NCBI RefSeq assembly: GCF_020880695.1
Contig: NZ_JAJIWO010000007.1
Span: forward strand, 1-64,000
From: Mucilaginibacter sp. UR6-11
Lineage (GTDB): Bacteria > Bacteroidota > Bacteroidia > Sphingobacteriales > Sphingobacteriaceae
DNA length: 64,000 bases
Direction: 5' to 3'
Below the pieces are notes generated by a model. That model had not been told where the DNA came from. It did not search any database and saw only the letters and a program-made list of their open reading frames with translations. This document shows positions 44,108 through 54,272 of this stretch, piece after piece; position 1 is the first letter of the stretch, and each line of letters begins with the position of its first letter. Position numbers and translations under genes: made by a program.

Positions 44108-44842
44108 ATGACTATCCCGCCCATTTATACAGGCACGAGCGGTTTGCTGGTGCCTATTCCAAAACGCGACTTCCCGCCCGAATTTGCCGGCCATAGCCGG
44201 TTGGCTTATTACGCTAAGCTGTTTAACAGTTTAGAAATTAACAGCTCATTTTACAAACTGCCATTACCTAAAACCGTAGGCAAATGGGCGGCAGATGTAC
44301 CTGAAAATTTCAAATTCACCTTTAAACTTTGGAAGGGCATTACCCATAATAAACAACTTGATTTTAACCCCGATGATGTAACTAAGTTTATGCGTACCAT
44401 TAATGAAGCCGATGACAGGAAAGGCAGTTTATTGGTCCAGTTTCCGCCAAGTTTGACTATTAGCGCCATGCCGCGCCTGGTGAGTTTATTGGCTACAATA
44501 GGTACCGATTGGCCATTGGCTGTTGAGTTTAGGCACCGGTCATGGTATAATGATGAGGTTTATAAAATACTGGAAGAGTTTAATGCCGCGCTGGTTATAC
44601 AGGATATGCCCGCATCAACCACACCAATGATAAGCACTGCCGATGATTTGATGTATATCCGTTTTCACGGACCCGGCGGCCGCTATAAAGACAGCTACAG
44701 CGACCAGTTTTTAGCCGAATATGCAACTTATATCCATGAATGGCAGGCCGAGGGCAAAACTGTATATGTTTACTTTAATAACACTGCCGGCGATGCTTTG
44801 AATAACCTGTTTACCTTACAGCAATATTTAAACAATAACTAA
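44108..44842 (+). CDS. DUF72 family protein
   Basis: A 244-aa DUF72 (YecE-like) TIM-barrel protein: IYTGTSGLLV start, LNSLEINSSFYKLP at about 40-53, LLVQFPPSL, AVEFRHRSWY and YIRFHGPGGRY are all characteristic. I chose the ATG at 44108 (MTIPPIYTGTSG), which matches the family start; an earlier ATG at 44033 adds an unlikely leader. Function not established. Its stop overlaps the end of the convergent phospholipase gene by 4 bp. Confidence 0.92.
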   Translation: MTIPPIYTGTSGLLVPIPKRDFPPEFAGHSRLAYYAKLFNSLEINSSFYKLPLPKTVGKWAADVPENFKFTFKLWKGITHNKQLDFNPDDVTKFMRTINEADDRKGSLLVQFPPSLTISAMPRLVSLLATIGTDWPLAVEFRHRSWYNDEVYKILEEFNAALVIQDMPASTTPMISTADDLMYIRFHGPGGRYKDSYSDQFLAEYATYIHEWQAEGKTVYVYFNNTAGDALNNLFTLQQYLNNN

Positions 44843-47391
44843 ATTATCCTGCCCATAAACGGATCTGTATGGCCGGCTTTGCCGGTTTCTACCCTGCCTG
44901 CAAATCTTTTTTCGAAGCCATTGGCCCCTTCCGCCCTTAAGGTAAAATCATACCAGCCCAGGCTTTTTGACAGATCAATTATAAAGGCCGAGGGTGTTCC
45001 TGCCAGTACATTTTTTGTATGCGGGCCTGTTTTATAGACATTGTCTGTCAGGGTTATTTGATGTGCCTTTTTACTTAAGTTTTTTATATTTAACACAATA
45101 TTACCGGTCAATAATTTTTTGTTTAGGCGGTTGCGTTGATACGTTAATTCTGTTTCAATGTCCGGGTCGGTTTGGTTACCCTTAAACTCGCGGTAAAAGC
45201 CATTTGGTCCATATAACCGTAAATGATAATTACCACCCTCAAACGCATCAACCGGCCATGCATCCGTTAGGCTATCGCCCGGTTTTATGGCGTAGTTCCA
45301 GTTCCGTAATGGCTCAAATTGGTCACCGTTTAAGGCTTTATGATTGCCCGGAGCGTAAACTATAAATGGTGATCCGGCGGCGGCCTTACCAAACAGTTCA
45401 TCGGCCGATCTTAGGTTCAGCTCAAACGCAGTTTTATCCGCATTCAATTTACCATCGGCATAAAGCTGATACGGCAATGCGCATGACGGTTTAATACCGC
45501 TTTCCTGCTTTGGCAGCAAGGGTGATTGATGTGGATGTTGATTAATTTGAGCCACTTCATCTTTAGTTAATAACTTAAAGTTTGCAGGCACACGCTTAAA
45601 CTTCGCCTTGTGGATGCCCTCCAAAAAGCTATCCTTAGCAATAAATTGGGGCAGGCCGGAGGCTTTTGCCTCATAGGGTCTGAAAACCGAGGTCAGGTCG
45701 CTGCAAACCGTACGCCGCCAATCTGATATATTAGGTTCTGTTATTTTTTTACCGGTTTTGTGCGACAGGAATTTTTCTAAGAACTGCAGAGTTGAGGTAT
45801 GATCGCAAACCTCAGAGTTTACCCAGCCGCCCTTGGTCCATGGCGATGCCACGATCATGGGTACTCTGAAGCCTAAGCCAATGGCACATTCCCGGTCATA
45901 TTTTGCAGGGAAATCATGGCGCGCCAGTTCCTGGTCAAGCGTAACATATTCTGTCCGGGTATCTATCCCCCGCGATACTTTGCCGGTACCCTCTTTATGC
46001 GGGTGTGGCGCTGTATAGGGCGGCACGTGGTCAAAGTAACCGTCATTCTCATCATAGGTTACAATAAAAATAGTCTTTTTCCATACCTCCGGATCCTGGG
46101 TCAAAATATCCAGCACTTCAGACACATACCAGGCCCCATACCACGGTGCTGATGGGTGATCAGAAAAATTCTCGGGTGCCGAAAGCCATGATACCGTAGG
46201 CAACTTACCTGTTTTCACATCTTCCCTAAACTGGTGCAGCACATCGCCTTTAGGCACCTGCATCGTGCGTTTTACACCGTTGTCATCATAGGTAAGTTCG
46301 GTAAGTTTACCATGATCGGAGTCGCCGTAGTTAACATCAAACGCTTTTTTATGAATGCTTTGCTCGCGGGCGGTCAAATCATCAAATGTGCGGCTTTCAA
46401 TTTTATCCAGCCTGGCTTTAATACCTTTTTGTTCCTCCTGCTTTTGCTCTAATTTTTTCTTCAGGCCAAGGCCGCTTTCTGTGGACGGTAGCGCGGCTAT
46501 TTGTTTTTGCAGATCAGTGATATCGTTATTTAAAACGGGCAGCATCTTTTTTAAATGTTCAACATGTTTTGGATGCAGATGGATATTGTATTGCGAGAAA
46601 AACTCCAGCGGGTTATCCTGGTAATTAGATAACCAGGCATCCTCCTCGCCGGTAAAGCCAACATCAATGCTCATTTCATTCTGGTAGCATTTCCAGGCTA
46701 TATCATGATCTTCCAGCCGCTCGGGGAAAGTAGCCCAGTTCAGGGTACCATAATCCATATCCTCATTCCATACATTCGCTCTTGAGGCTTCATTCTGCTC
46801 TTCGCGGATGGTGCCCGTCCAAAAGTAAAGTCTGTTGGGGTTGGTACCTGTTAATGATGAGCAAAAGTGCTGATCGCATATCGTAAAGGCATCAGCCAGC
46901 GCATAATAAAACGGTATATCATCGCGGTTATGATAGCCCAGGGTAAGCGGCATATTTTTATAATCTTTATCGCCCGAGTGTTTTTCGTCAAGCCATTTAT
47001 CATGCCTGCCATCATTACGGGCATTTACCTGGTTGGCCCATGAGTGCGGTAGCGAGTGCATCCAGGTGGCTTTGGTGTTTTTTATGTCTAAATGAAAAGG
47101 TGCATAAGTTTCGCCCTTAGCATTGGTTTGCAGCCACACCGGGTTTTTATCGGCCAGTTGTATGGCACGCGGGTCATTATAACCACGTACGCCACGCAGG
47201 GTACCAAAAGCATGATCAAATGAGCGGTTTTCCTGCATCAAAATAACCACATGCTCGGCATCAAGGTAAGTACTGCCCTCGGCCGCGTTAATGGTCATCG
47301 CCTTTGCTATTGATGCCGGCAAGGTGCCGGCTAGGCTGGTGGCACCGGTTAACAATGCCGCCTTTTTTATAAAATCTCTTCTGCTATCCAT
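44839..47391 (-). CDS. Phosphocholine-specific phospholipase C, Tat-exported
   Basis: An 850-aa enzyme of the bacterial phospholipase C/acid phosphatase superfamily. The chosen ATG at 47391 gives a twin-arginine signal (MDSRRDFIKKAALLTGATSL). Catalytic region: EHVVILMQENRSFDHAFG, GTLRGVRGYNDPRA, TGTNPNRLYFWTG and TYDENDGYFDHVPP. Two C-terminal DUF756-type beta domains follow after about 690. It hydrolyses phosphatidylcholine or sphingomyelin to phosphocholine. An unusual charged coiled-coil insert (about 300-345, LQKQIAALPSTE...KLEQKQEEQKG) is visible. Not linked to the stress operators. Confidence 0.9.
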   Translation of the reverse strand: MDSRRDFIKKAALLTGATSLAGTLPASIAKAMTINAAEGSTYLDAEHVVILMQENRSFDHAFGTLRGVRGYNDPRAIQLADKNPVWLQTNAKGETYAPFHLDIKNTKATWMHSLPHSWANQVNARNDGRHDKWLDEKHSGDKDYKNMPLTLGYHNRDDIPFYYALADAFTICDQHFCSSLTGTNPNRLYFWTGTIREEQNEASRANVWNEDMDYGTLNWATFPERLEDHDIAWKCYQNEMSIDVGFTGEEDAWLSNYQDNPLEFFSQYNIHLHPKHVEHLKKMLPVLNNDITDLQKQIAALPSTESGLGLKKKLEQKQEEQKGIKARLDKIESRTFDDLTAREQSIHKKAFDVNYGDSDHGKLTELTYDDNGVKRTMQVPKGDVLHQFREDVKTGKLPTVSWLSAPENFSDHPSAPWYGAWYVSEVLDILTQDPEVWKKTIFIVTYDENDGYFDHVPPYTAPHPHKEGTGKVSRGIDTRTEYVTLDQELARHDFPAKYDRECAIGLGFRVPMIVASPWTKGGWVNSEVCDHTSTLQFLEKFLSHKTGKKITEPNISDWRRTVCSDLTSVFRPYEAKASGLPQFIAKDSFLEGIHKAKFKRVPANFKLLTKDEVAQINQHPHQSPLLPKQESGIKPSCALPYQLYADGKLNADKTAFELNLRSADELFGKAAAGSPFIVYAPGNHKALNGDQFEPLRNWNYAIKPGDSLTDAWPVDAFEGGNYHLRLYGPNGFYREFKGNQTDPDIETELTYQRNRLNKKLLTGNIVLNIKNLSKKAHQITLTDNVYKTGPHTKNVLAGTPSAFIIDLSKSLGWYDFTLRAEGANGFEKRFAGRVETGKAGHTDPFMGRII

Positions 47392-47539
47392 TGATGTTAA
47401 AGCTAATGCATTTCTTTTAAACGCCATAAACAAAGCGCCCAATATCATTAGTAATTATAAATAGAAGTTAAAAATTTCAAAGTGATTTGATGTTATCTTT
47501 AAGTTAAGATTTGCAGCGTTTGATGGTATCCTATTAAAA

Positions 47540-48148
47540 TTAAAGCACCACCCTAAACGTAAGATTCATCCTTGCCTGCATCGGTTTAATTGATTTGGCA
47601 ACACGGTGTTCCCAGTGCTCCTGTAAACCGGCTTTCATCAATAAGAAAGAACCATGCTCTAATCTCACCGAATATTTTTCAAGATGATTTTTTTTGTTTC
47701 TGATATCAAAACTTCGTACCTGCCCAAAACTTATAGAAGCAATAACAGGATTTTTTCCAAGCACATCCTCCCTATCGCTGTGCCAGGCTACAGAATCATT
47801 ACCATCGCGGTAATAGTTAAGTAAAACGCTGTTAAATTTTATCCCGGCCACCGGCTCAATTCTTTCCTTAATCATTAATAGTTCCGGCGTCCAAAAATTT
47901 GGCCTGGTCTGTGTTAATGAAGCATAATCATAAACGTCAGTATCCCCGTACCAGGCAGTTAAACGCGGCGTAATAACATCCTTATCATATAGCCTTTGTA
48001 TCCGTTGTTCCCATGGTATGTCCTTAATAAATTTATCAAGCAATGCATTACCTTCCTCTTCACCAATAAAGCCGGGTTCGTAGGTTAACAGTTCTTTTGG
48101 TAATCCCCTGCTCTGCCCCGCTTCAGCAAAAAAACTTAATTGTTCCAT
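47540..48148 (-). CDS. AlkB-like Fe(II)/2-oxoglutarate dioxygenase
   Basis: A 202-aa 2OG-Fe(II) oxygenase of the AlkB/ABH2 type. The iron triad HxD...H (HSDRED near 116 and EHRVAKS near 180) and the 2OG-binding arginines (R in RMNLTFR) are seen, with the nucleotide-recognition lid FNSVLLNYYRDGNDSVAWH. It repairs alkylated bases in DNA or RNA by oxidative demethylation. It stands 4 bases after a 91-aa gene, and both are divergent to the imuA-imuB-dnaE2 cassette, so the site is a DNA-damage locus. Confidence 0.93.
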   Translation of the reverse strand: MEQLSFFAEAGQSRGLPKELLTYEPGFIGEEEGNALLDKFIKDIPWEQRIQRLYDKDVITPRLTAWYGDTDVYDYASLTQTRPNFWTPELLMIKERIEPVAGIKFNSVLLNYYRDGNDSVAWHSDREDVLGKNPVIASISFGQVRSFDIRNKKNHLEKYSVRLEHGSFLLMKAGLQEHWEHRVAKSIKPMQARMNLTFRVVL

Positions 48149-48152
48149 CCTT

Positions 48153-48428
48153 TTAAAAAGTCTCTGCGTAGTTAATAATGAATTTAGCCAGCTGCTCTTG
48201 TTCGGTAATGGTCAATGTATCGCCGTCATAGATCCAGTAGCCTTGCATATCAAATAATATACGCCCCAGGTAATCCGGATTTTCGTCATAAGCGGTATAC
48301 AGTTCATAGCTTATCACCTGCTCATAATCTTTACTATCGCGCGTTATACGTACAACTTCGTCAGGCTTGTTTTTGCGCCTTATCCATGCTTTAGCCTCGT
48401 TAGTCAAATCCATGTTGTTACTCATCAT
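48153..48428 (-). CDS. Hypothetical protein, 91 aa
   Basis: A small, soluble, acidic protein of unknown family. It includes RRKNKPDEVVRITRDSKD, YELYTAYDENPDYLGRILFD and an end TITEQEQLAKFIINYAETF. It precedes the AlkB-like gene with 4 bp between them, so they are cotranscribed. It may be a repair accessory, by association only. Confidence 0.7.
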   Translation of the reverse strand: MMSNNMDLTNEAKAWIRRKNKPDEVVRITRDSKDYEQVISYELYTAYDENPDYLGRILFDMQGYWIYDGDTLTITEQEQLAKFIINYAETF

Positions 48429-48469
48429 ACTACAAATGTGAAAAATTTTTTATTAATTTTTATATAAAT

Positions 48470-48494
48470 TGCTAAAAATATTAGCATAACTTTA
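48470..48494 (+). promoter_or_regulatory. Palindrome and -7-like element between alkB-like and imuA genes
   Basis: TGCTAA-aaata-TTAGCA (perfect 6-bp arms) at 48470-48486, directly followed by the -7-like TAACTTTA at 48487-48494. ATG of imuA at 48512. The overlap suits a repressor that blocks the mutasome promoter, and it is central to the divergent region. Confidence 0.55.
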
Positions 48495-48511
48495 CAGCGT
48501 TAATTACAGCC

Positions 48512-49246
48512 ATGCAGCATGCTAAAAAGGATATTATCAGTCAATTGCAAAAGAATATTTTGCTATGGCAGGGCTTTGCCCCGCCTGTGGCAGATAAAGC
48601 CAAAGGCATAGGCCTTGGCCCTATTGAGGAGGCTTTCCCAAACGGGATCTTCCCAACCGGTGCCATCCATGAAATGCTTTGCCCAACGCCCGAGCAAGCT
48701 GCCGCCACCGGCGGGTTAATGGCAGGCTTAATTGCCGCCTTAATGAAGCCCGGCGGCGCTTGTTTATGGATCAGCACATCGCGCAAGCTTTTTCCGCCGG
48801 CACTGATGGGTTTTGATGTAAGCCCTGACCGGGTGATATTTATTGATGTACAGCGCGATAAAGATGTGCTTTGGGCCATGGAAGAGGCCTTAAAATGCGA
48901 GGGCCTGGCAGCCGTCATAGCCGAGACGCGGGAAATCAGTTTCGCGCAGTCGCGCAGGCTGCAACTGGCGGTTGAAAACAGTAAGGTAACCGGTTTTTTG
49001 CTGCGTAATGACCCGCGTAAATTGGGCACCACAACCTGTGTGGCCCGCTGGCAAATTACCCCGCTGCCCAGTGAACCAGAACCGGGCTTGCCGGGCGTAG
49101 GTTGGCCGCGCTGGCGGGTTGAGTTGTTAAGGGTACGTAACGGTAACCCCGGCAGCTGGAAACTTGAATGGGCCGACGGCCGTTTTGAGCCGGTTACAGA
49201 AGTGAATGAAGAATTAAATGTACAAGAAAGGCGAATAGCCGGTTAA
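48512..49246 (+). CDS. imuA: ImuA-like RecA-fold protein of the mutasome
   Basis: A 244-aa RecA-like protein of the ImuA type found before ImuB in Bacteroidota. It has the start GLGPIEEAFPNGIFPTGAIHEML and GGACLWISTSRKLFPPALMGFDVSPDRVIFID, but no clear Walker A lysine, so it may not hydrolyse ATP. C-terminal RWPRWRVELLRVRNGNPGSW is typical. It links RecA and ImuB in damage tolerance. The three genes imuA-imuB-dnaE2 are tightly packed. Confidence 0.85.
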   Translation: MQHAKKDIISQLQKNILLWQGFAPPVADKAKGIGLGPIEEAFPNGIFPTGAIHEMLCPTPEQAAATGGLMAGLIAALMKPGGACLWISTSRKLFPPALMGFDVSPDRVIFIDVQRDKDVLWAMEEALKCEGLAAVIAETREISFAQSRRLQLAVENSKVTGFLLRNDPRKLGTTTCVARWQITPLPSEPEPGLPGVGWPRWRVELLRVRNGNPGSWKLEWADGRFEPVTEVNEELNVQERRIAG

Positions 49247-49256
49247 ATGAGCTATA

Positions 49257-50762
49257 ATGAACAGGCGCTTTGTTTCTTTATGGTTCCGTCATTTGACGAC
49301 GGACTGGCTGACCCTCCGCCGGCCGGAGCTGAAAGACGTGCCCTTTGTTTTGGTTACCCCGGCCCGCGGGCGCGTTATTATTACTGCCGCTAACGCACTG
49401 GCCGAAGCCCAGGGCATAACCGCTGGCATGGCCGCTGCTGATGCTAAGGCCGTAATCCCTGACCTGCAGGTGATTGATGATATACCCGATCAGGCTGCCA
49501 GACTGCTTAAAGCATTGGGCGAATGGTGTATCCGGTACTCCCCGCTTATAGCTGTTGATCTGCCTGACGGCCTGCTACTAGAGGTTACCGGCTGCACGCA
49601 TTTATGGGGTACAGAAAAAGATTATTTAAAAGAGATAATTACCCGCCTGATCAGCAAAGGCTATGATGTGCGCGGCGCCATGGCCGATACCATTGGGGCC
49701 GCCTGGGCCAATGCGCACTATGGCCGTGTAAAACCTATTATTGCCCCCGGGCAGCAAACTAATGTTTTGCTAAACCTACCCCCTGCTGCCCTGCGGCTGG
49801 ATGCCATTATACTCGATCGCCTGCAAAAGCTGGGCTTTTATACCATAAAAAGTTTTGTTGGCCTGGGCCGGTCAGTTTTGCGGCGGCGCTTTGGGTCCGA
49901 CTTTTTATTAAGGCTTGACCAGGCTTTAGGTACAGAGAATGAACCACTGCAACTGCTGCGCCCTGCCGAACCTTATACCGAGCGCCTGCCTTGTTTAGAA
50001 GCTATCCGCACCGCTACAGGTATTGAGATAGCTATAAAAACGCTGCTTGAAAAACTTTGCCACCGCTTACAGGGCGAAGGCAAAGGCATCCGCACCGCTG
50101 TTTTAAAGGGTTACCGGGTAGATGGGCAGGTTATACAAGCCGGCATTGGCACCAACCGGGCAACGCACCAGGTTAACCATCTATTTAAATTATTTGAGCT
50201 AAAGATCTCATCAATTGAGCCTGCAATGGGTATTGAGCTTTTTACCCTGGAAGCCCCCAAGGTTGAAGATGCAGAACCGGAGCAGGAAATACTATGGTCT
50301 GCAGAAAGTTGCGGGCTGGAAAACAACAGCCTGGCCGAATTACTTGACCGCCTGGCTAATAAGGTAGGTGCAAACAACATTCACCGTTACCTGCCGCAGG
50401 AACGTTACTGGCCCGAGCAATCAATCAAACCGGCGCCATCGCTTAAAGATAAACCCGCCACTGTTTGGCGCACAGACAAGCCCCGCCCATCATTGCTGCT
50501 AGCCCGGCCCGAGCGTATTGAAGTTACCGCGCCACTGCCCGATAACCCACCCATGCTGTTTATCTATAAAGGCGAGCGCCATATTATTAAGCGTGCCGAC
50601 GATGCCGAACGTATTGAACGCGAATGGTGGCTGGATGAGGGCCCGCACCGTGATTATTATGTGGTGGAGGATGAGCAGGGCCGGCGGTATTGGCTGTTCA
50701 GGTCAGGGCATTACCTGGCCGAAGAGCGGCCGCAATGGTATTTACATGGTTTTTTTGCATAG
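49257..50762 (+). CDS. imuB: ImuB, Y-family polymerase-like subunit
   Basis: A 501-aa Y-family polymerase homologue. The family's catalytic carboxylates are not conserved: the first motif, DxDxFF in active enzymes, reads SLWFRHLTTDW. The palm and little-finger segments (CTHLWGTEKDYLKEI; LGRSVLRRRFGSDFLLRLD) are present. As in other ImuB proteins it should be a non-catalytic adaptor tying DnaE2 to the beta clamp. It starts 10 bases after imuA. Confidence 0.92.
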   Translation: MNRRFVSLWFRHLTTDWLTLRRPELKDVPFVLVTPARGRVIITAANALAEAQGITAGMAAADAKAVIPDLQVIDDIPDQAARLLKALGEWCIRYSPLIAVDLPDGLLLEVTGCTHLWGTEKDYLKEIITRLISKGYDVRGAMADTIGAAWANAHYGRVKPIIAPGQQTNVLLNLPPAALRLDAIILDRLQKLGFYTIKSFVGLGRSVLRRRFGSDFLLRLDQALGTENEPLQLLRPAEPYTERLPCLEAIRTATGIEIAIKTLLEKLCHRLQGEGKGIRTAVLKGYRVDGQVIQAGIGTNRATHQVNHLFKLFELKISSIEPAMGIELFTLEAPKVEDAEPEQEILWSAESCGLENNSLAELLDRLANKVGANNIHRYLPQERYWPEQSIKPAPSLKDKPATVWRTDKPRPSLLLARPERIEVTAPLPDNPPMLFIYKGERHIIKRADDAERIEREWWLDEGPHRDYYVVEDEQGRRYWLFRSGHYLAEERPQWYLHGFFA

Positions 50763-50768
50763 TTGGCT

Positions 50769-53700
50769 ATGAAATACGCGGAGTTACAGGTTACCAGTAA
50801 TTTTACCTTCATGCGGGGCGGGTCGCACCCTGATGAGTTGGTTGAACGCGCCGCCGAATTGGGCTATACCAAAATTGCCATAACCGATCGAAACAGCGTA
50901 GCGGGTGTGGTACGTGCGCATCAGGCAGCCAAAGTGATTAAAACCATTGGTATTATCCCCGCCTGCCGGCTTGATTTGACAGACGGCCCCAGCCTGCTGG
51001 CCTATCCTACCGATATTGCTGCCTGGGGGCGGCTTTGCGCACTGCTAACCAGGGGCAACCTGCGCACCGAAAAGGGCAAATGTATCATTTACAAGCAGGA
51101 TGTATTTGAGCATAAAGAGGGCATCTTATTTATCGTCATCCCGCCGCCGGTGCTAGATAAACGCTTTGATTTTGATGACACGTTTAAAGCTGATCTGCAA
51201 CAATACCGGGCAGCGTTTGGCACAAGCCTTTATATTGCAGCAACCCGCTCCTACAGCGGCGATGATGCCAAACGCTTTTATCGATTATCGCAATCAGGGG
51301 TTCCAATGGTGGCAACCAATGATGTGCATTATCATAATGCTGCCCGCCGCGAATTACAGGACGTACAAACCTGCGTACGCGAAAAATGCACCATCACCAC
51401 CGCCGGTTTCAGGCTGCACGCCAATGCCGAACGCTATTTAAAGCCGGTTGATGAACTGGAACGTTTGTTTCGCCAGTACCCGGATGCCATTGCCCGCACG
51501 CAGGAAATCGCCGCGGCCTGCCGGTTCTCCCTGGATACTTTAAAATATTTAGAACCCGAATGGAAAAGCCCCGATGGCCGCACTGCTGACGAACATTTGG
51601 CCGAATTGACCTGGACCGGTGCCGGGAAAATGTTTCATGGCAAAATGGAGGAAAAAACGCGTACGCAAATAGCGTTTGAGCTGGCCTTTTTTAAACGACG
51701 TAAACTGGCACCGTATTTTCTGCGGATCTATGAATACACCAACAAGGCCGAAGAGCTGGGCATACTGCACCAGGGACGCGGCTCGGCGGCTAACTGTACT
51801 GTTTGTTTCTGTTTGGGGATAACCCCCGTTAATCCTGAGAAATCACGCTTGCTTTTTTCGCGCTTCATGTCAGACGCGCGCGACGAATGGCCTGATGTGG
51901 ATGTTGATTTTGAACACGAGCGACGCGAAGAGATCATCCAATGGATCTATGAAACCTACGGCCGCGAACATGCCGCCATTGTTGCCACCGTAACGCAGGA
52001 ACGGCATAAAGGAGCCATAAGGGATGTAGGCAAAGCCATGGGGCTATCAGAAGATACCATTAAGCGGCTGGCCGGCGCTATCTGGGATTTCTCGGACGAG
52101 GCATTTGACCGTGAGCGTATTATCGCCCAGGGATTAAATCCCGATGATAAACAGCTGCATAAAATATTACAGTTGACCGAAGAGCTGATGGGTTTCCCCC
52201 GGCAACTGGGGCAGCATACAGGCGGGTTTGTTATTACCCAGTGCAAGCTTTCAGATCTATGCCCGGTAATGAATGCCCGCATGGAAAACCGCACCCAGCT
52301 GGAATGGAACAAAGACGACCTGGAAGCGCTGGGCATTTTAAAGGTTGATGTGTTAGCCTTAGGCATGCTTACCTGTATCCGCAAAGGATTTGACCTGATC
52401 AAACGACATTACGGAGAAACTTATACGCTTGCAAATGTTCCGGAAGATGACCCGGCTGTTTATGATATGATCTGCGAGGCAGATACGCTGGGCGTTTTCC
52501 AGATCGAAAGCCGCGCGCAGATGTCCATGCTGCCGCGGTTAAAACCCCGCAAGTTTTATGACCTCGTCATCGAGGTAGCCATTGTGCGCCCCGGCCCCAT
52601 CCAGGGGGATATGGTGCATCCCTACCTGCGGCGGCGTGATGAAATAGACCCCATAGATTATCCGACACCAGAACTTGAAGAAGTATTAAAGCGGACACTG
52701 GGTGTGCCGCTGTTTCAGGAGCAGGCTATGGAAATAGCCATGGTTGCAGCAGACTTTACCGCTGCCGAAGCCGACCAGCTGCGGCGCAGCATGGCCACCT
52801 TTAAAGCAAAAGGATTAGTAAGTCAGTTTCAAAAAAAACTGGTTGACGGGATGACAAAAAAGGGATATACTGAAGATTTTGCCCGGCGGATATTTAAACA
52901 GCTGGAAGGTTTTGGCAGCTATGGGTTCCCAGAAAGCCATGCTACCAGCTTTGCCCATTTGGTATATATCTCGTCATGGCTTAAATGCCATTACCCGGAT
53001 GTTTTTGCGGCTGCTTTATTAAACAGCCAGCCCATGGGTTTTTACCAGCCCGCGCAAATAGTTATCGATGCCGAAAGGCATGGCGTAATTATGCGCCCGG
53101 TGGATATCAACTACTCCATGTGGGATAATACACTGGAAGAAAAAGACGGTAAATATTGCACCCTACGCCTGGGCTTCAGGCAGGTAAAAGGTTTAAATAA
53201 AGATGACATGGAAGCTTTAATTGCCGGCCGCGGCACGGGCTATACCAGTATGAACCAATTAAGCGATGCCGGGGTGCCGCAAGCTGCTATTGAAAGGCTG
53301 ACCGATGCCGACGCCTTCAGATCAATAGGCTTTGATCGCCGCGAGGCGTTATGGGAAGTACCCGCGCTTAAAGATAAACCTGTCGGCCTGTTTGCCGGGC
53401 AACCCTCAGAAAGTGCTGCCGAAACCCAGATAAGTTTACCCTTTATAACCCGGGCCGAGCATGTGCTGCAGGATTATGCTGCCACAGGCCTGTCGCTTAA
53501 GGCCCATCCCGTTAGCTTTGTGCGCCAACAGCTAAATATGCTCCAGGTAACTACCAATGCCAGCCTGCCAGCGCTTAAAGATGGCGATTGGGTAAAAGTA
53601 TCGGGCCTGGTTACCGTGCGGCAACGGCCGGGTACCGCCAAGGGCGTTATATTTATTACGATTGAGGACGAAACCGGTTTTTCAAATCTGGTGGTTTGGG

Positions 53701-53963
53701 AAAAAGTTTTTGAAACCCACCGCAAAGAAATACTGCAGGCCCGCCTGTTAATGGCCGAAGGTAAAGTGCAGATTGAAGGCAAAGTGATCCATATCGTAGT
53801 AAAGCGCTGCTTTAATTTATCAAAACTATTGGGCACACTCACCGCTGCACAAATTGATGACAGACCGGTGCTTACCCTGCCCGGCAGCAACGGGACTACC
53901 CCATCCGCCAGCCAAAAACAGACTAAAAAGGAGGTATTTCATAAAGGCCGTAATTTTAAGTAA
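50769..53963 (+). CDS. dnaE2: Error-prone DNA polymerase DnaE2
   Basis: A 1064-aa family C polymerase of the DnaE2/ImuC type. N-terminal PHP domain ([32 protein letters not shown]), polymerase core with the catalytic Asp motif [15 protein letters not shown] near 376-382, then a helix-hairpin-helix and an OB-fold domain. I chose the ATG at 50769; a TTG two codons earlier is only an ORF artefact. It synthesises across lesions and causes induced mutation, with ImuA and ImuB. Stops at 53963. Confidence 0.95.
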   Translation: MKYAELQVTSNFTFMRGGSHPDELVERAAELGYTKIAITDRNSVAGVVRAHQAAKVIKTIGIIPACRLDLTDGPSLLAYPTDIAAWGRLCALLTRGNLRTEKGKCIIYKQDVFEHKEGILFIVIPPPVLDKRFDFDDTFKADLQQYRAAFGTSLYIAATRSYSGDDAKRFYRLSQSGVPMVATNDVHYHNAARRELQDVQTCVREKCTITTAGFRLHANAERYLKPVDELERLFRQYPDAIARTQEIAAACRFSLDTLKYLEPEWKSPDGRTADEHLAELTWTGAGKMFHGKMEEKTRTQIAFELAFFKRRKLAPYFLRIYEYTNKAEELGILHQGRGSAANCTVCFCLGITPVNPEKSRLLFSRFMSDARDEWPDVDVDFEHERREEIIQWIYETYGREHAAIVATVTQERHKGAIRDVGKAMGLSEDTIKRLAGAIWDFSDEAFDRERIIAQGLNPDDKQLHKILQLTEELMGFPRQLGQHTGGFVITQCKLSDLCPVMNARMENRTQLEWNKDDLEALGILKVDVLALGMLTCIRKGFDLIKRHYGETYTLANVPEDDPAVYDMICEADTLGVFQIESRAQMSMLPRLKPRKFYDLVIEVAIVRPGPIQGDMVHPYLRRRDEIDPIDYPTPELEEVLKRTLGVPLFQEQAMEIAMVAADFTAAEADQLRRSMATFKAKGLVSQFQKKLVDGMTKKGYTEDFARRIFKQLEGFGSYGFPESHATSFAHLVYISSWLKCHYPDVFAAALLNSQPMGFYQPAQIVIDAERHGVIMRPVDINYSMWDNTLEEKDGKYCTLRLGFRQVKGLNKDDMEALIAGRGTGYTSMNQLSDAGVPQAAIERLTDADAFRSIGFDRREALWEVPALKDKPVGLFAGQPSESAAETQISLPFITRAEHVLQDYAATGLSLKAHPVSFVRQQLNMLQVTTNASLPALKDGDWVKVSGLVTVRQRPGTAKGVIFITIEDETGFSNLVVWEKVFETHRKEILQARLLMAEGKVQIEGKVIHIVVKRCFNLSKLLGTLTAAQIDDRPVLTLPGSNGTTPSASQKQTKKEVFHKGRNFK

Positions 53964-54272
53964 GTTCCTGTTACCAGCTAAAAAGCAATTTGTTACACAA
54001 TTCCCTGCAATACCTAAGGCGCTACACAGTTCGTATCATATCCATAAATATTTACTAAAAAATACTTTTAAGTCATTTTTTCAGGATAATTAGCGCCCGG
54101 CTATTGCATTCAATGTAATATTTTCTTTACATTAGTTCAACCAAGTAAACATCATATCCCCCAGGCTATGAAACCAGTTTTTTTACAGGTATATATCTGT
54201 TTTAAATAAACCAGGCTAACAATACCCCGCTTAGAGTTGCCCTTTGTTTTTAACCTAACCTGATACCTGAAT
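53964..54272. other. Intergenic region before the MG2 genes
   Basis: About 310 AT-rich bases between dnaE2 and the 1846-aa gene. I find no gene, no perfect TAnnTTTG element and no clear terminator in it; the promoter for the MG2 genes should lie here. Confidence 0.4.
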
